DNA of 64,000 nucleotides from CG2-30-51-40 sp041753575 (GCA_041753575.1 JBGSUA010000063.1:3160-67159); one strand, 5' to 3'; counted from the first letter of the stretch, positions 1 through 9,041 are shown. The notes: generated by a model from the letters alone, not told the origin. Program-made: numbers and translations.

Positions 1-575
1 AACAGGACAAGAAAGAAGTCTCCGTGTCCAAACAGGACAACGATCTATCCAGAGGCTTTATCAAACCCAGACCAAGGATCACACAGGCCGGGGTTATAAA
101 GCAGCAAACAGCCTGCGGAAAGCTTTACTGCGAAGTGGCTTTCGACAAGGAAGGTCCTCTGGAAGTTTTCCTTAGAACCGTAGGAGGCGGCTGTGAGGCT
201 AACGCTCAAGCTGTTGGCGTCCTGGTAAGCTTGTGCTTAAGGGCAGGCGTATCTCCTGAAGAAGTCTCTCGCAGGCTTCAACAGGTCGACTGCCGTGCCT
301 GCACGAGGGCTCTTGCCAAGGGTAACGGTGTCGAGGTCCGCTCCTGTGCGGCAGGCGTAGGAAAGGCCATCTCAGTCCTGTTGGGACAAAGAGAGGCCTA
401 CCAGGGTCTTGCCGTCTCGCTGTCTAATCTGGACAAGCAGTTTAACCATAAACCAACGGCCAAACCCGAGAAGATCGAGGTAGGCCCGAATATAACTTGC
501 CCGGACTGCGGAGGAAACATCCATGCGGCCGAAGGCTGCGTGATTTGCCTCAACTGCGGATGGAGCAAGTGTTAA
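1..575 (+). CDS. nrdJ: Class II (B12-dependent) ribonucleotide reductase, C-terminal end (5' cut by window edge)
   Basis: This reads as the tail of an adenosylcobalamin-dependent ribonucleoside-diphosphate reductase, which makes deoxynucleotides in the cytoplasm. The frame is open from base 3 to the left edge without a stop, so the GTG at 24 is probably internal and the gene starts outside the window. A TSCPD-type segment is visible (GGGCEANAQAVG, then VDCRACTRA). It is followed by a cysteine-rich tail with CPDCGG and CLNCGWSKC, where class II enzymes of this kind carry a zinc-ribbon or redox cysteine pair that thioredoxin re-reduces. The alternative is a free-standing TSCPD protein of 183 residues starting at GTG 24. 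I prefer the truncated reductase because the upstream codons stay open and the tail is typical. The catalytic barrel is not in view. Confidence 0.7.
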   Translation, partial: QDKKEVSVSKQDNDLSRGFIKPRPRITQAGVIKQQTACGKLYCEVAFDKEGPLEVFLRTVGGGCEANAQAVGVLVSLCLRAGVSPEEVSRRLQQVDCRACTRALAKGNGVEVRSCAAGVGKAISVLLGQREAYQGLAVSLSNLDKQFNHKPTAKPEKIEVGPNITCPDCGGNIHAAEGCVICLNCGWSKC

Positions 576-644
576 CCAGTATCAGGGACCCTCTTAACCG
601 GGGGTTCCTGGACTATTGAGGAAACATAGATAAGGAGAAAACTA

Positions 645-872
645 ATGCTAGAGGTAATTGAGAAAATTACAACTGGGCAAGATGGGTCTCAAACCACAAC
701 AGCGGCAAAACCCTGGAAGCGAATAAGCGACGAGCAACTCCGCCATACCTGGGAATGCCCGGAATGTGAAAGGCTCGCAATAGTCAGACCCGAGTTCTAC
801 CAGGTAAACGGAACTCCCGTTTGTGACGACTGCTCTGAGGACATGATCTACTGCTGGACGGAAATTAGATGA
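645..872 (+). CDS. Small zinc-ribbon protein of unknown function
   Basis: A 75-residue protein with a clear ribosome binding site (aaggag, 9 bases before the ATG). The C-terminal half has two CxxC pairs (WECPECER and PVCDDCSEDM), spaced as in a small zinc ribbon. The first 25 residues are polar and probably disordered. I do not recognise a named family. It sits between the ribonucleotide reductase gene and a phage-type integrase, and overlaps the next small ORF by the ATGA arrangement, so the two are probably translated together. It may be cargo of a small integrated element, or an ordinary housekeeping small protein. Confidence 0.55.
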   Translation: MLEVIEKITTGQDGSQTTTAAKPWKRISDEQLRHTWECPECERLAIVRPEFYQVNGTPVCDDCSEDMIYCWTEIR

Positions 873-1078
873 TAAGTCGGATCGAATACCACAGCAATAG
901 CGACGAAAAAGGCCGCTGCCACTTCAGTCTCTACTGGATGGCGGATTTCCATCCCGGACACCCAGAAGGCGAAAACGGATTGAGAGAACGCGGCCAGTGT
1001 TTCTTCAGTGACCCTCATACCTGGGGGTATTTGAGACCAGAGGAAGCGAGCAACCAACATTCTACTATTCAAGGTTAA
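869..1078 (+). CDS. Small hypothetical protein, translationally coupled
   Basis: A 69-residue ORF whose ATG overlaps the stop of the preceding zinc-ribbon ORF (ATGA). This coupling is the main argument that it is real. The protein is polar, with many His and aromatic residues (HFSLYWMADFHPGHPEG), no signal peptide and no membrane segment. I recognise no family. The opposite strand has an ORF of similar length in the same place. I favour the plus strand because of the coupling and because the rho-independent terminator at 1203-1237 lies downstream in the same direction. Confidence 0.35.
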   Translation: MISRIEYHSNSDEKGRCHFSLYWMADFHPGHPEGENGLRERGQCFFSDPHTWGYLRPEEASNQHSTIQG

Positions 1079-1202
1079 GGCCCGGTCTGCTTTTGCAGAT
1101 GGTCGGGAGCTACGCTGGCCTGGAAAATCTTAACTGATATTCAAGCGGAAGAGATGGTGAAAGCCAGACATCTTCCTGAGATACTAACAACCTGATCAGA
1201 AG

Positions 1203-1237
1203 CCGGAGGCCCTTTCGAGGGTTTCCGGTTTTTTTTT
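1203..1237 (+). terminator. Rho-independent terminator
   Basis: A 10-bp stem, ccggaggccc against gggtttccgg with G-U pairs, closes a 6-base loop (tttcga) and is followed by nine T residues. It lies about 125 bases after the small ORF pair and just before the end of the oppositely oriented integrase, so it would end plus-strand transcription from the small genes. Confidence 0.8.
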
Positions 1238-1282
1238 GTGGTTTGTAACCATTTAGAGCAGATATCAAAACGTAGTTGGCTA

Positions 1283-2500
1283 TCAAGAATCCACTTGCGA
1301 GGAAAGAATCAATGGCTTGTCCTGTCTCAGCTTGTCGAGGTAATTTGCCCAGGATTCCATCATCTCCCTGCGCTTGGTTATATGCTTTGCATGATTGTAT
1401 GCTTCTCTGACCTTGTTGCTGTCTATGTGGGCCAGTTGCAGTTCAATGATTTCAGACGGCCAGCCTTGTTCGTGGAGCAGGGTGGAGGCCATGGCACGAA
1501 AGCCATGCCCTGTCATTTCGGTCTTTTCATAGCCCATCCGCCGAAGAGCAGCCAACACAGCGTTTTCGCTCATTGCCCTCAGCAGAGAACGAGGGTTTGG
1601 AAAAACATACCTGCTTGAGCTTGTCAGCGGATATACCTCTCTCAATATGCTGACAGCCTGCGGAGCCAGGGGTACGATGTGCTCTCTTTTCATCTTCATT
1701 TTCTCTGCCGGTATGCGCCATTCAGCATGGTCTAAGTCCATCTCTTTCCATTCGGCATTACGCAATTCTCCCGGCCTCACAAAAAGCAAGGCGGCCAGCT
1801 TCAGGGCACACTTTGTTACAAAGCTTCCCCTGTATTCGTCTATTGCCCGAAGCAAACCACCCACGTCAATCGGATTCGTAATTGCCGCCATGTGTTTCTG
1901 CTTTACAGGCGTAAGAGCGCCTTTGAGATCTGCAGCAGGGTCTCTTTCACAACGTCCTGTTGCGATTCCGTAACGAAAAATTTGCCCACATAGGCTTCTT
2001 ATTCTATGGGCGGTTTCATTCGCTCCTCGTTCCTCGATTCTCCTTAGAACCTGTAAAAGCTCGGGAGCGGTTATCTTATTTATAGGACGTGACCCCAGCC
2101 AGGGAAACACGTTATGCTCAAGACGCAATAAGATAATCTCCCCATGTTTCCTGACCCAGGAGGGAAGGTATTTCACATACCACTCACGGGCGATTGTCTC
2201 AAAGGCATCCTTCTGACTTGTCTTCCCGGCTTTGTCCTGTTTTTTGTACTCCGAAGGGTCCAAACCTTGCTTTAAGAGACTACGTGATTCTTTAACCTTT
2301 TCTCTTGCTTCTTCTAGGCTTACATCGGGGAAGACTCCCAAAGCGAGAGTTTTAACTTTGCCTTCCGGCGTCCGGTAATTGTAGCGAAAATATTTTCCGC
2401 CGTTGGGGTTGACCAGCACATACAATCCTTTGAAATCGTATAATTTATAGGGTTTAAGACGTGGTTCGGCCTTATTTATCAATGATTTCGTAAGAGGCAT
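1283..2500 (-). CDS. int: P4-type tyrosine recombinase / integrase
   Basis: A 405-residue site-specific recombinase of the tyrosine family, full length for the P4/CP4-57 type. The N-terminus (to about residue 90) is the DUF4102 arm-binding domain, with GLYVLVNPNGGKYFRYNYR and LALGVFPDVSLEEARE. A core-binding domain with WVRKHGEI follows at about 100-200, then the catalytic domain. Catalytic residues can be seen in order: Arg in VRPGELR near residue 241, HGFR near 332, the second His in QLAHID, and the Tyr nucleophile in AYNHAKH near 368. It therefore looks active. The gene reads away from the tRNA-Val gene at 2662-2736, whose 3' end faces it: the usual arrangement for an element that integrates into a tRNA 3' end. 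The start has RBS-like aggaga upstream. Confidence 0.93.
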   Translation of the reverse strand: MPLTKSLINKAEPRLKPYKLYDFKGLYVLVNPNGGKYFRYNYRTPEGKVKTLALGVFPDVSLEEAREKVKESRSLLKQGLDPSEYKKQDKAGKTSQKDAFETIAREWYVKYLPSWVRKHGEIILLRLEHNVFPWLGSRPINKITAPELLQVLRRIEERGANETAHRIRSLCGQIFRYGIATGRCERDPAADLKGALTPVKQKHMAAITNPIDVGGLLRAIDEYRGSFVTKCALKLAALLFVRPGELRNAEWKEMDLDHAEWRIPAEKMKMKREHIVPLAPQAVSILREVYPLTSSSRYVFPNPRSLLRAMSENAVLAALRRMGYEKTEMTGHGFRAMASTLLHEQGWPSEIIELQLAHIDSNKVREAYNHAKHITKRREMMESWANYLDKLRQDKPLILSSQVDS

Positions 2501-2582
2501 GAAGGTATCTCCTAAGTGGCTTCAAAATATACCTCGAAAGATACCTACATATTTTTAGCCTGTCAAGGAATCTATTGAGTAA

Positions 2583-2615
2583 TGCTAGGTAATCAAAAAA
2601 CTGGATTACCTAGCA
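2583..2615. repeat. 12-bp inverted repeat upstream of the integrase
   Basis: Perfect 12-bp arms (tgctaggtaatc and gattacctagca) are separated by 9 bases (aaaaaactg), 80 bp upstream of the integrase start and 47 bp from the tRNA 3' end. The core TACCT/AGGTA recurs nearby: at about 2504, 2529, 2541 and 2649. The position suits integrase arm-type sites or an operator for int; which of the two is not decided by sequence. Confidence 0.5.
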
Positions 2616-2661
2616 AACTCAGTATGTTTGGGGCTTAAAAAGTAAGGTTAGGTAAGGGTAT

Positions 2662-2736
2662 TGGTAGGCGGAACAGGATTTGAACCTGCGACCCCCGGCT
2701 TGTAAGGCCGATGCTCTCCCGCTGAGCTATCCGCCC
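2662..2736 (-). tRNA. tRNA-Val (anticodon TAC)
   Basis: Read on the minus strand, it gives a complete cloverleaf of 75 bases with encoded CCA: acceptor gggcgga, D-arm gctcagcgggagagc, anticodon arm cggccttacaagccg with TAC in the loop, T-arm with ggttcaaatcc, and discriminator A before CCA. It follows lon on the same strand and may be read from the same transcript. Its 3' end faces the integrase, so it is the probable attachment site of the element. Confidence 0.95.
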
Positions 2737-2795
2737 TTTGTGGAGAGGACTCTTTCTATCATTGCCGCCATTCTCTGTCAAGGTAAATCGCACCC

Positions 2796-5252
2796 CTAAT
2801 GGGTTATGGGTACAATGTCTTGAATTTTCCCATTCTCAGCCATCGCCTTAAGCCAGAAGGGCTCAGCTTCCTCATTTGATGAGAAAAGCTCTTCGCCCTC
2901 TTTAAGTACGAGAGCCTCCCTCAAGACATCGTCCATATTTTCTACGGTTATAATCTGGACTTTCTTGAGAATAGGTTTCGGGATCTCTTCTATATCCCTT
3001 TTGTTATCCGCGGGTATAATAACTTTGGTGACGCCTCCCCTGTGGGCGGCGAGTATCTTCTCCTTAAGTCCTCCTATAGGAAGAATCCTGCCTCTGAGGG
3101 TTATCTCTCCCGTCATAGCAAGGTCATGTACCACAGGTCTTCTTGTGAGGGCGGAGACGATAGACGTAGCAAGGGTTATCCCGGCCGAAGGTCCATCCTT
3201 GGGTATGGCGCCCTCCGGGACATGGATGTGGATGTCAATATTCTTGTAAAAATTGTCAGGCAGGCCGAGCTGCTTGGCGCGGGAGCGAACGTAACTCAGG
3301 GCTGCTTGTCCTGATTCCTGCATCACCTCACCCAACTTTCCTGTGAGAACCAGCACGCCTTTACCGGGCATTATGGTGGTTTCAGTCTGCAAAAGCTCGC
3401 CCCCCACGTCAGTCCAGGCAAGGCCAGTGGTCACACCTATGGCGTCCTGAGTTTCCGTTCGGCCGTAACGGTATTTGGGAACTCCAAGATACCTGTGGAC
3501 TGAATGAGTTGTCACTGAGATGGCGGCCTCAGGACCTGCCTTGATTACCTCTCTTGCCATCTTTCGGCATATTGAAGCTATCTCTCTTTCAAGGTTTCTA
3601 ACTCCGGCCTCCTTGGTGTAATGCCTTATGATGGTGAGGATCGCGCCTTCGGAAAAAGTAATGTTTTCCTTGTTCAGGCCGTTTTGCTCGAGCTCTTTCT
3701 TAACCAAGAACATCCTGGCTATGTTTAATTTCTCATACTCCGTATAGCCTGGAAGCCTGATTATTTCCATCCTGTCCTGCAAGGGCAGGGGGATATTGTG
3801 CAATGTGTTGGCAGTGGTGATAAAAAATACATCGGACAGATCATAATCAAGGTCGAGGTAATGGTCGTTGAAGGCGAAGTTTTGCTCGGGATCCAAAACC
3901 TCCAGGAGCGCCGAAGATGGGTCGCCCCTGAAATCCGCGCTCATCTTGTCCACTTCATCGAGACAAAAAACAGGGTTGCTGGATTTTGCCCTTCGCAGGT
4001 ATTGGATGATCTTTCCGGGAAGGGCGCCTATATAGGTTCGACGATGTCCCCTGATTTCAGCTTCATCCCTTACTCCGCCCAGCGAAAGCCTGACGAAATT
4101 TCTTCCTGTTGTCCTTGCAACTGATTTGGCCAGAGAAGTCTTTCCCACACCGGGCGGACCAACCAGGCAAAGAATAGGTCCCTTTATCTTGTTTGTGAGC
4201 CGCTGCACCGCAAGATATTCAAGAATGCGTTCCTTGGGCTTATCAAGGCCATAATGGTCTTCATTTAGTATTGTCTCAGCCTCGTCAATATCCAGTTTAA
4301 TTTTTGTCTTTTCAAACCAGGGCAGGGATATGATCCAGTCAATATAGTTTCGCACCACAGCGGCCTCGGCAGACATTGGCGACATCATCTTGAGCTTCTT
4401 GAATTCCTGTTTGACCCGGCTGCTCGCCTCCCCTGGAAGCCTCTTGCGTTTGATCTTTTTCTCAAGCTCGTCAAGCTCGGCCTTGAAGTCATCCTTATTG
4501 CCCATCTCCTTTTGGATGGCACGCATCTGCTCTGTGAGATAGTAATCCTTCTGGGTTTTCTCCATCTGGTTCTTGACCCGGCTTTTTAGCCGCTGTTCAA
4601 GTTGAAGGATATCTATTTCAATGCGGAGTTTTTCGAAAAGCTTCTCCAGCCTCCGGTTTATATCGTCTATCTCCAGAATTATCTGCTTATCGCTTACCTT
4701 AAGGGAGAGATGCCCTGCCACCATGTCGCCGAGCCGCACCGGGTCCTCGATGGATAGGAATGAGGCTACTATTTCAGGGCTTATCTTATTGTTGATCAGC
4801 GCGTATTCCTCAAAGCTCGAACGAATGCTCCGAACAAGCGCGTTGGTCTCAAGGTTTATCTCTCCGGTTCCCTGAACCTTGCTCACCTCCACCATGAGAA
4901 AGCCTTGAAACTCAGTAAACCTTTCAATAACTCCTCTTTCTTTTCCCTCAATCAAGGCTTTTACAGTGCCGTCGGGAAGCCTCAGAAGCTGAAGCACCGA
5001 ACTTATGGTGCCGCAGAGAAAGATATCCTTTTGAGAAGGATCGTCCACCTTGGCGCTCTTCTGGGCGGCCAGGAAGATCTCTTTCTGATGTGACATCGCG
5101 TACTCGAGGGCCTTGATGGACATCTCGCGTCCAACAAAGAGGGGTACCACCACATTGGGGAATACCACAACGTCTCTCAGAGGCAGTAAGGGATAAAACT
5201 GCTTTCCCATTATGTCGTAGGCATCATTTTCGTTTTTCTTTGTTTTTAACAT
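2796..5252 (-). CDS. lon: ATP-dependent protease Lon
   Basis: An 818-residue LonA protease that degrades misfolded and regulatory proteins in the cytoplasm as a hexamer. The N-terminal substrate-binding domain begins at FYPLLPLRDVVVFPN and a coiled linker follows. The AAA+ module has Walker A GPPGVGKTS near residue 365 and Walker B-like NPVFCLDEVDKM. The C-terminal peptidase has catalytic Ser in PKDGPSAG (near 688) and Lys in GGLKEKI (near 730). Length and all motifs are normal. The start lies 4 bases after the clpX stop with no strong RBS, which suggests translational coupling; an internal Met at residue 15 (MGKQFYPLL) is a possible alternative. It is the last protein gene of the tig-clpP-clpX-lon series and is followed by tRNA-Val. 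Confidence 0.97.
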   Translation of the reverse strand: MLKTKKNENDAYDIMGKQFYPLLPLRDVVVFPNVVVPLFVGREMSIKALEYAMSHQKEIFLAAQKSAKVDDPSQKDIFLCGTISSVLQLLRLPDGTVKALIEGKERGVIERFTEFQGFLMVEVSKVQGTGEINLETNALVRSIRSSFEEYALINNKISPEIVASFLSIEDPVRLGDMVAGHLSLKVSDKQIILEIDDINRRLEKLFEKLRIEIDILQLEQRLKSRVKNQMEKTQKDYYLTEQMRAIQKEMGNKDDFKAELDELEKKIKRKRLPGEASSRVKQEFKKLKMMSPMSAEAAVVRNYIDWIISLPWFEKTKIKLDIDEAETILNEDHYGLDKPKERILEYLAVQRLTNKIKGPILCLVGPPGVGKTSLAKSVARTTGRNFVRLSLGGVRDEAEIRGHRRTYIGALPGKIIQYLRRAKSSNPVFCLDEVDKMSADFRGDPSSALLEVLDPEQNFAFNDHYLDLDYDLSDVFFITTANTLHNIPLPLQDRMEIIRLPGYTEYEKLNIARMFLVKKELEQNGLNKENITFSEGAILTIIRHYTKEAGVRNLEREIASICRKMAREVIKAGPEAAISVTTHSVHRYLGVPKYRYGRTETQDAIGVTTGLAWTDVGGELLQTETTIMPGKGVLVLTGKLGEVMQESGQAALSYVRSRAKQLGLPDNFYKNIDIHIHVPEGAIPKDGPSAGITLATSIVSALTRRPVVHDLAMTGEITLRGRILPIGGLKEKILAAHRGGVTKVIIPADNKRDIEEIPKPILKKVQIITVENMDDVLREALVLKEGEELFSSNEEAEPFWLKAMAENGKIQDIVPITH

Positions 5253-5256
5253 ATTC

Positions 5257-6507
5257 CTAAGCGCATTCCACCTTATTGTCGTAAACCAGAAGCGGGGAGA
5301 CGCCCTTTGCGATTACCTCTTCGCCGATCAGGCACTCCCGGATCTGTGAAAGGGAAGGGATGTCATACATCACATCCAGCATCACGTTTTCCAGTATGGC
5401 CCTTAAGCCCCTTGCCCCTGATTTACGGTTCAAGGCCTGTTTTGCCACTGCCAGGAGGGCTTCTTGTGTGAACTTGAGGTTTACTCCCTCCAGTTCAAAG
5501 AGCTTTGCATACTGCTTTGTGAGGGCATTTCTTGGTTCGGTAAGTATCCTCATAAGGGCATCGAGACTAAGGTCATCAAGGGTTGCCACAATCGGAAGAC
5601 GGCCAACGAATTCAGGTATCAATCCGTATTTGATCAGGTCTTCAGGCTGAATAGCATGGATTATGCTGCCGGAATCCTTATCGGTTCCTCCCTGGATCTG
5701 AGCCTCAAAGCCCAGAGATTTATTGGCAATCCTGCTTCTAACTATCTTGTCCAGACCGTTAAAGGTGCCGCCGCAAATGAACAGGATGTTGGTGGTATCA
5801 ACTCGCACGAAGTCCTGCTGGGGATGTTTTCTCCCCCCTTTGGGCGGAATATTTGCCATGGTTCCTTCGATTATCTTGAGCAGGGCCTGCTGCACACCTT
5901 CTCCGGAAACATCTCTCGTGATACTTGGGCTGTCCGATTTTCTGGCAATCTTATCTATTTCATCAATATAGACAATTCCTTTGCACGCAGCCTCGACATC
6001 ATAATCTGCTGTCTGCATTAGATTGAGGATGATGTTCTCGACGTCCTCTCCGACATAACCGGCCTCAGTGAGGGTGGTCGCATCGGCTATGGTGAAGGGT
6101 ACCTTCAGGATCTTTGCAAGCGTCTGAGCGAGTAAGGTCTTCCCTGACCCTGTGGGTCCGATCAGGAGGATGTTGCTCTTCTGAATCTCCACACCCTCCA
6201 TGTCAATTTTGGTATTAATGCGTTTGTAATGGTTATGGACGGCAACTGACAGTATCTTCTTTGGTTTTTCCTGTTCTATCACGTACTGATCGAGGGTGGA
6301 TTTAATGTCCGCAGGTTTGGGTAAATCATGCTTGCGTCCGCCCTCACCTTCCGTCCCATTGTCCTCTTCAATTATTTCGTTACAGAGCTGAATGCACTCA
6401 TCGCATATATAAACCGAAGGCCCGGCGATGAGCTTCTTTACCTCTTCCTGGCTCTTTCCGCAGAAAGAACACATCAGGTCGTCTCTTGAATCGCTATTCT
6501 TTGCCAT
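5257..6507 (-). CDS. clpX: ClpX, ATPase subunit of ClpXP protease
   Basis: A 416-residue AAA+ unfoldase that recognises substrates and feeds them to ClpP. The N-terminal C4 zinc finger (CSFCGKS and CDECIQLC, residues 13-42) is intact. Walker A GPTGSGKT lies near residue 117, Walker B is IVYIDEIDKI, and the sensor region GLIPEFVGRLP is normal. The C-terminal small domain contains SGARGLRAI. Length is typical for the family. The gene starts 15 bases after clpP and ends 4 bases before lon, so the three share one transcript. The ClpP-contact loop (IGF-type) reads SLGFEAQI here, still keeping GF. Confidence 0.97.
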   Translation of the reverse strand: MAKNSDSRDDLMCSFCGKSQEEVKKLIAGPSVYICDECIQLCNEIIEEDNGTEGEGGRKHDLPKPADIKSTLDQYVIEQEKPKKILSVAVHNHYKRINTKIDMEGVEIQKSNILLIGPTGSGKTLLAQTLAKILKVPFTIADATTLTEAGYVGEDVENIILNLMQTADYDVEAACKGIVYIDEIDKIARKSDSPSITRDVSGEGVQQALLKIIEGTMANIPPKGGRKHPQQDFVRVDTTNILFICGGTFNGLDKIVRSRIANKSLGFEAQIQGGTDKDSGSIIHAIQPEDLIKYGLIPEFVGRLPIVATLDDLSLDALMRILTEPRNALTKQYAKLFELEGVNLKFTQEALLAVAKQALNRKSGARGLRAILENVMLDVMYDIPSLSQIRECLIGEEVIAKGVSPLLVYDNKVECA

Positions 6508-6522
6508 GGTGTCCTGCCTTGA

Positions 6523-7128
6523 TTATTTTTGCTGAACTATAGCCTGCACTTCTCTTCTTGTTATAACCTTGTCAATTATGCCGTATTCCTTGGCCTCTGC
6601 GGCGCTCATAAAGAAATCTCTTTCAGTATCCTTCTTTATCCTATTAATGTCCTGCCCGGTATGCCTCGCGAGGATCTCATTAATAGTATCCCGCGTCCTC
6701 AATATTTCGCGGGCGTGTATATCAATGTCTGTTGCCTGCCCCTGTGCACCACCCATAGGCTGATGAATCATTATCCTGGTGTGGGGAAGCGCGTATCTCT
6801 TACCTTTTGCTCCGGCACCCAGGAGAAGCGCCCCCATGCTGGACGCCTGCCCCATGCATATTGTTGCAACATCCGGCTTTATATACTGTAGTGTGTCATA
6901 TATCGCCAGCCCGGCGGTCACTTCACCCCCGGGGGAGTTTACATAAAGATTGATATCTTTGTCAGGGTCCTCGGATTCGAGGAAAAGAAGCTGGGCTATA
7001 ATTGTATTAGCCATGCCGTCATGAACAGGCTCCCCCAAAAATATTATTCTTTCCTTTAAAAGTCGCGAATAAATATCATAGGCTCTTTCGCCCCTGCTTG
7101 ACTGTTCGATTACTATAGGTATCAACAT
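6523..7128 (-). CDS. clpP: ClpP, proteolytic subunit of ClpXP
   Basis: A serine peptidase that forms the double-ring chamber docked by ClpX. I place the start at the ATG at 7128 (MLIPIVIEQSS), giving 201 residues, the normal ClpP length. A longer ORF begins at 7200 inside tig, but its 24 extra residues are unlike ClpP. The chosen ATG has gaggagaaagg upstream and lies 4 bases past the tig stop. The catalytic triad is visible: Ser in GQASSMGALLL, His in RIMIHQPMGG, and Asp in KDTERDFFMS. NLYVNSPGGEVTAG marks the strand next to the active site. Confidence 0.95.
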   Translation of the reverse strand: MLIPIVIEQSSRGERAYDIYSRLLKERIIFLGEPVHDGMANTIIAQLLFLESEDPDKDINLYVNSPGGEVTAGLAIYDTLQYIKPDVATICMGQASSMGALLLGAGAKGKRYALPHTRIMIHQPMGGAQGQATDIDIHAREILRTRDTINEILARHTGQDINRIKKDTERDFFMSAAEAKEYGIIDKVITRREVQAIVQQK

Positions 7129-7132
7129 AGGT

Positions 7133-8464
7133 TCAGTTGCCTTTCTCCTCGACTGTTCCTTCAGCGGAATTGCCGTTCTTAACCTCATGGACATTAGCAT
7201 GCTGAAGGAGGTAGTTCAATGTTTTTCCTTCTCTGAGCTTTCGCCCGAAGGCTCCAAGCATACCACCCTGCGCGTAGTACTTCTTTATTTCAGAGGCTTC
7301 CTGGCCGTTCCTGGCAGCTATCATTGAAAACTCGTGATCAATTTCCTCTTGATCCACGTCAATTTTTTCCCTGGAGGATATCTCTTCAATAATGAGCATC
7401 TCCTTGACCCGCTTTTCGGAAACCGGTCTCATCTCCTCCCAGAGCTTTTCCCTTGAAACTCCAAGTTTTTCAAGTGTCGCGCCGCTCCTGGTGATGTTTG
7501 ATGTGATCTCTTCAACCGCAGATGAATTCTCGGCATCAACCAGTATGCCCGGAAGCGGCATATCAACTCCCCGACATATCTTATCGAGTATTGCTCTCTT
7601 GGCCTGAAGCTCCGATCTCTTTCCCGCCTGTTCAAGAAGTTCGTTTTTGACGGCAGTCCTGAACTCCTCCACCGTTTTTGGCTCGGCATTAAGCCCTTGC
7701 ACAAACTCATCATTAAGCTCGGTGAGTTGCAACTCCTTGACGTCCTGCACTTCGACCTTGAAAAGAACTTTCTTGCCGGCAAAGGCCGGCCTGTTGAAGG
7801 TGTTTTCAAACTCAACAGTAAAGTCTTTCTTTTCACCCTTTCCCGCGCCAATTAAAGCATCCTCAAATGCGGGGTGAAACTCAGCGCTACCCAGGTGCAA
7901 GAGCATATTTTTGGCCTGCATATCCATCAGGGGTTTTTCATTTTCATAACCCTGATATTCAATCAGCAAAAAGTCCCCTTTCTGTGAAGGCCGGGCAGCC
8001 TCGACAGATATAAGTTTACCGTGGCTTTCTCTAATTAGTGTTATCTGTCTTTCTACGTCCTCCTCAGATACGGATATGGGCTGCTTTTCCACCTCAATTC
8101 CCATGTAATCTCCGATAACGAAGGACGGATATACGTCCATCATGGCGGTATAATTAAAATTATGAGTCCCGCTGAAAACGCTCTTTTCAAGGACAGGCAT
8201 CGTAAGAGGTTTGACTTGTGCGTCCTCAATGGCCTTGGGAAGGGTCTCTGTGACCAGGTTCCTGCCTAAGTCTTCCCTTATCCTTTCTCCATAATAAGAC
8301 TCAATAACATTCTTGGGGGCTTTACCCGGCCTGAATCCTGGAATGCGCAACGAGTTGGCCGCATCTTTAAAGGCCTTTTCCATTCTCGGGCCGACTTCCT
8401 CTGGGGTCATCTCAACTATGAGTCTTTTCTTAGTTGGATTTATTTCTTCAAGACTTACCTTCAT
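7133..8464 (-). CDS. tig: Trigger factor, ribosome-associated chaperone
   Basis: A 443-residue chaperone and peptidyl-prolyl isomerase that meets nascent chains at the ribosome exit. The N-terminal domain has the ribosome-binding signature GFRPGKAP (about residues 43-50). A FKBP-like PPIase domain follows (KGDFLLIEYQGYENEKP, about 160-240), then the long helical C-terminal arms. The Gly-Phe-Arg signature and the length are standard. It is the first gene of the tig-clpP-clpX-lon order, with its stop 4 bases before the clpP start. The ATG follows gaggagatcaATG with good spacing. Confidence 0.95.
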   Translation of the reverse strand: MKVSLEEINPTKKRLIVEMTPEEVGPRMEKAFKDAANSLRIPGFRPGKAPKNVIESYYGERIREDLGRNLVTETLPKAIEDAQVKPLTMPVLEKSVFSGTHNFNYTAMMDVYPSFVIGDYMGIEVEKQPISVSEEDVERQITLIRESHGKLISVEAARPSQKGDFLLIEYQGYENEKPLMDMQAKNMLLHLGSAEFHPAFEDALIGAGKGEKKDFTVEFENTFNRPAFAGKKVLFKVEVQDVKELQLTELNDEFVQGLNAEPKTVEEFRTAVKNELLEQAGKRSELQAKRAILDKICRGVDMPLPGILVDAENSSAVEEITSNITRSGATLEKLGVSREKLWEEMRPVSEKRVKEMLIIEEISSREKIDVDQEEIDHEFSMIAARNGQEASEIKKYYAQGGMLGAFGRKLREGKTLNYLLQHANVHEVKNGNSAEGTVEEKGN

Positions 8465-8540
8465 TGATCTCCTCTCTATTTGCCAGTAGGCTCTCTTTCT
8501 GATCGCACAACTGAGCTGGCGTCAAATAAGACCGTCCCCC

Positions 8541-8568
8541 CTTATAGATGAATTAATCCAAATGTAAG
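8541..8568 (-). promoter_or_regulatory. Candidate sigma-70 promoter for tig-clpP-clpX-lon
   Basis: On the minus strand, cttaca (4 of 6 to TTGACA) and tataag (5 of 6 to TATAAT) are separated by 16 bases, ending about 77 bases before the tig start. Spacing and position fit an operon promoter. No heat-shock element was recognised. Confidence 0.35.
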
Positions 8569-9041
8569 GACGGGTGGCGGGGTTTCAAGTTACAATATCG
8601 GCCGATAAGCCGGCAAACTTTAATCCCCTAAGCACTAAGGGGCGCCCCTGAGCAGGCCGGGCTTTTTTTTGCCGCATCTTATGGAAAAGATTACACGGAG
8701 TCAACAGGATTAAATCGTATCATCATGAATTAGCGTCAATTTGTTATCCGGCCGATATTACGTCTCTGTTCTTCGTTGCAAGGCTGCCGATGCTGCTTAA
8801 GCCTCAGCCGTTCAGTGGGTTCTCTATCCTTAATCGCTCCGCCTATTTTTTTTGCGGTTTATTGGGTTCACCCAGGTGTTGTGTTCAAAGGATGTTCTTT
8901 TTATGACCCCTTCTAGCGTGAAACTTATGGTTTGAAGGAAGCTGGCGTTTACCTCGTACACAAACTTTTTGCTTTGCGGGAGGGATTCCCACTCTCTGCA
9001 ATACCAACAAGGATCAAATAGATGAAGAAGGCTCATTTTTC
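8569..9041. other. Intergenic region between divergent tig and cytidylate-kinase-like genes
   Basis: No convincing gene. A run of eight T follows a GC-rich partial hairpin (gcccctgagcaggccgggc, about 8645-8668), weakly terminator-like on the plus strand although nothing upstream reads that way. The sequence aatatcggccgataa near 8594 is nearly repeated inverted as ttatccggccgatatt near 8745, with one extra base; this may be an operator pair or a decayed repeat end. A minus-strand ORF at 8830-9144 has no recognisable family and covers the start of the next gene, so I do not call it. Confidence 0.4.
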
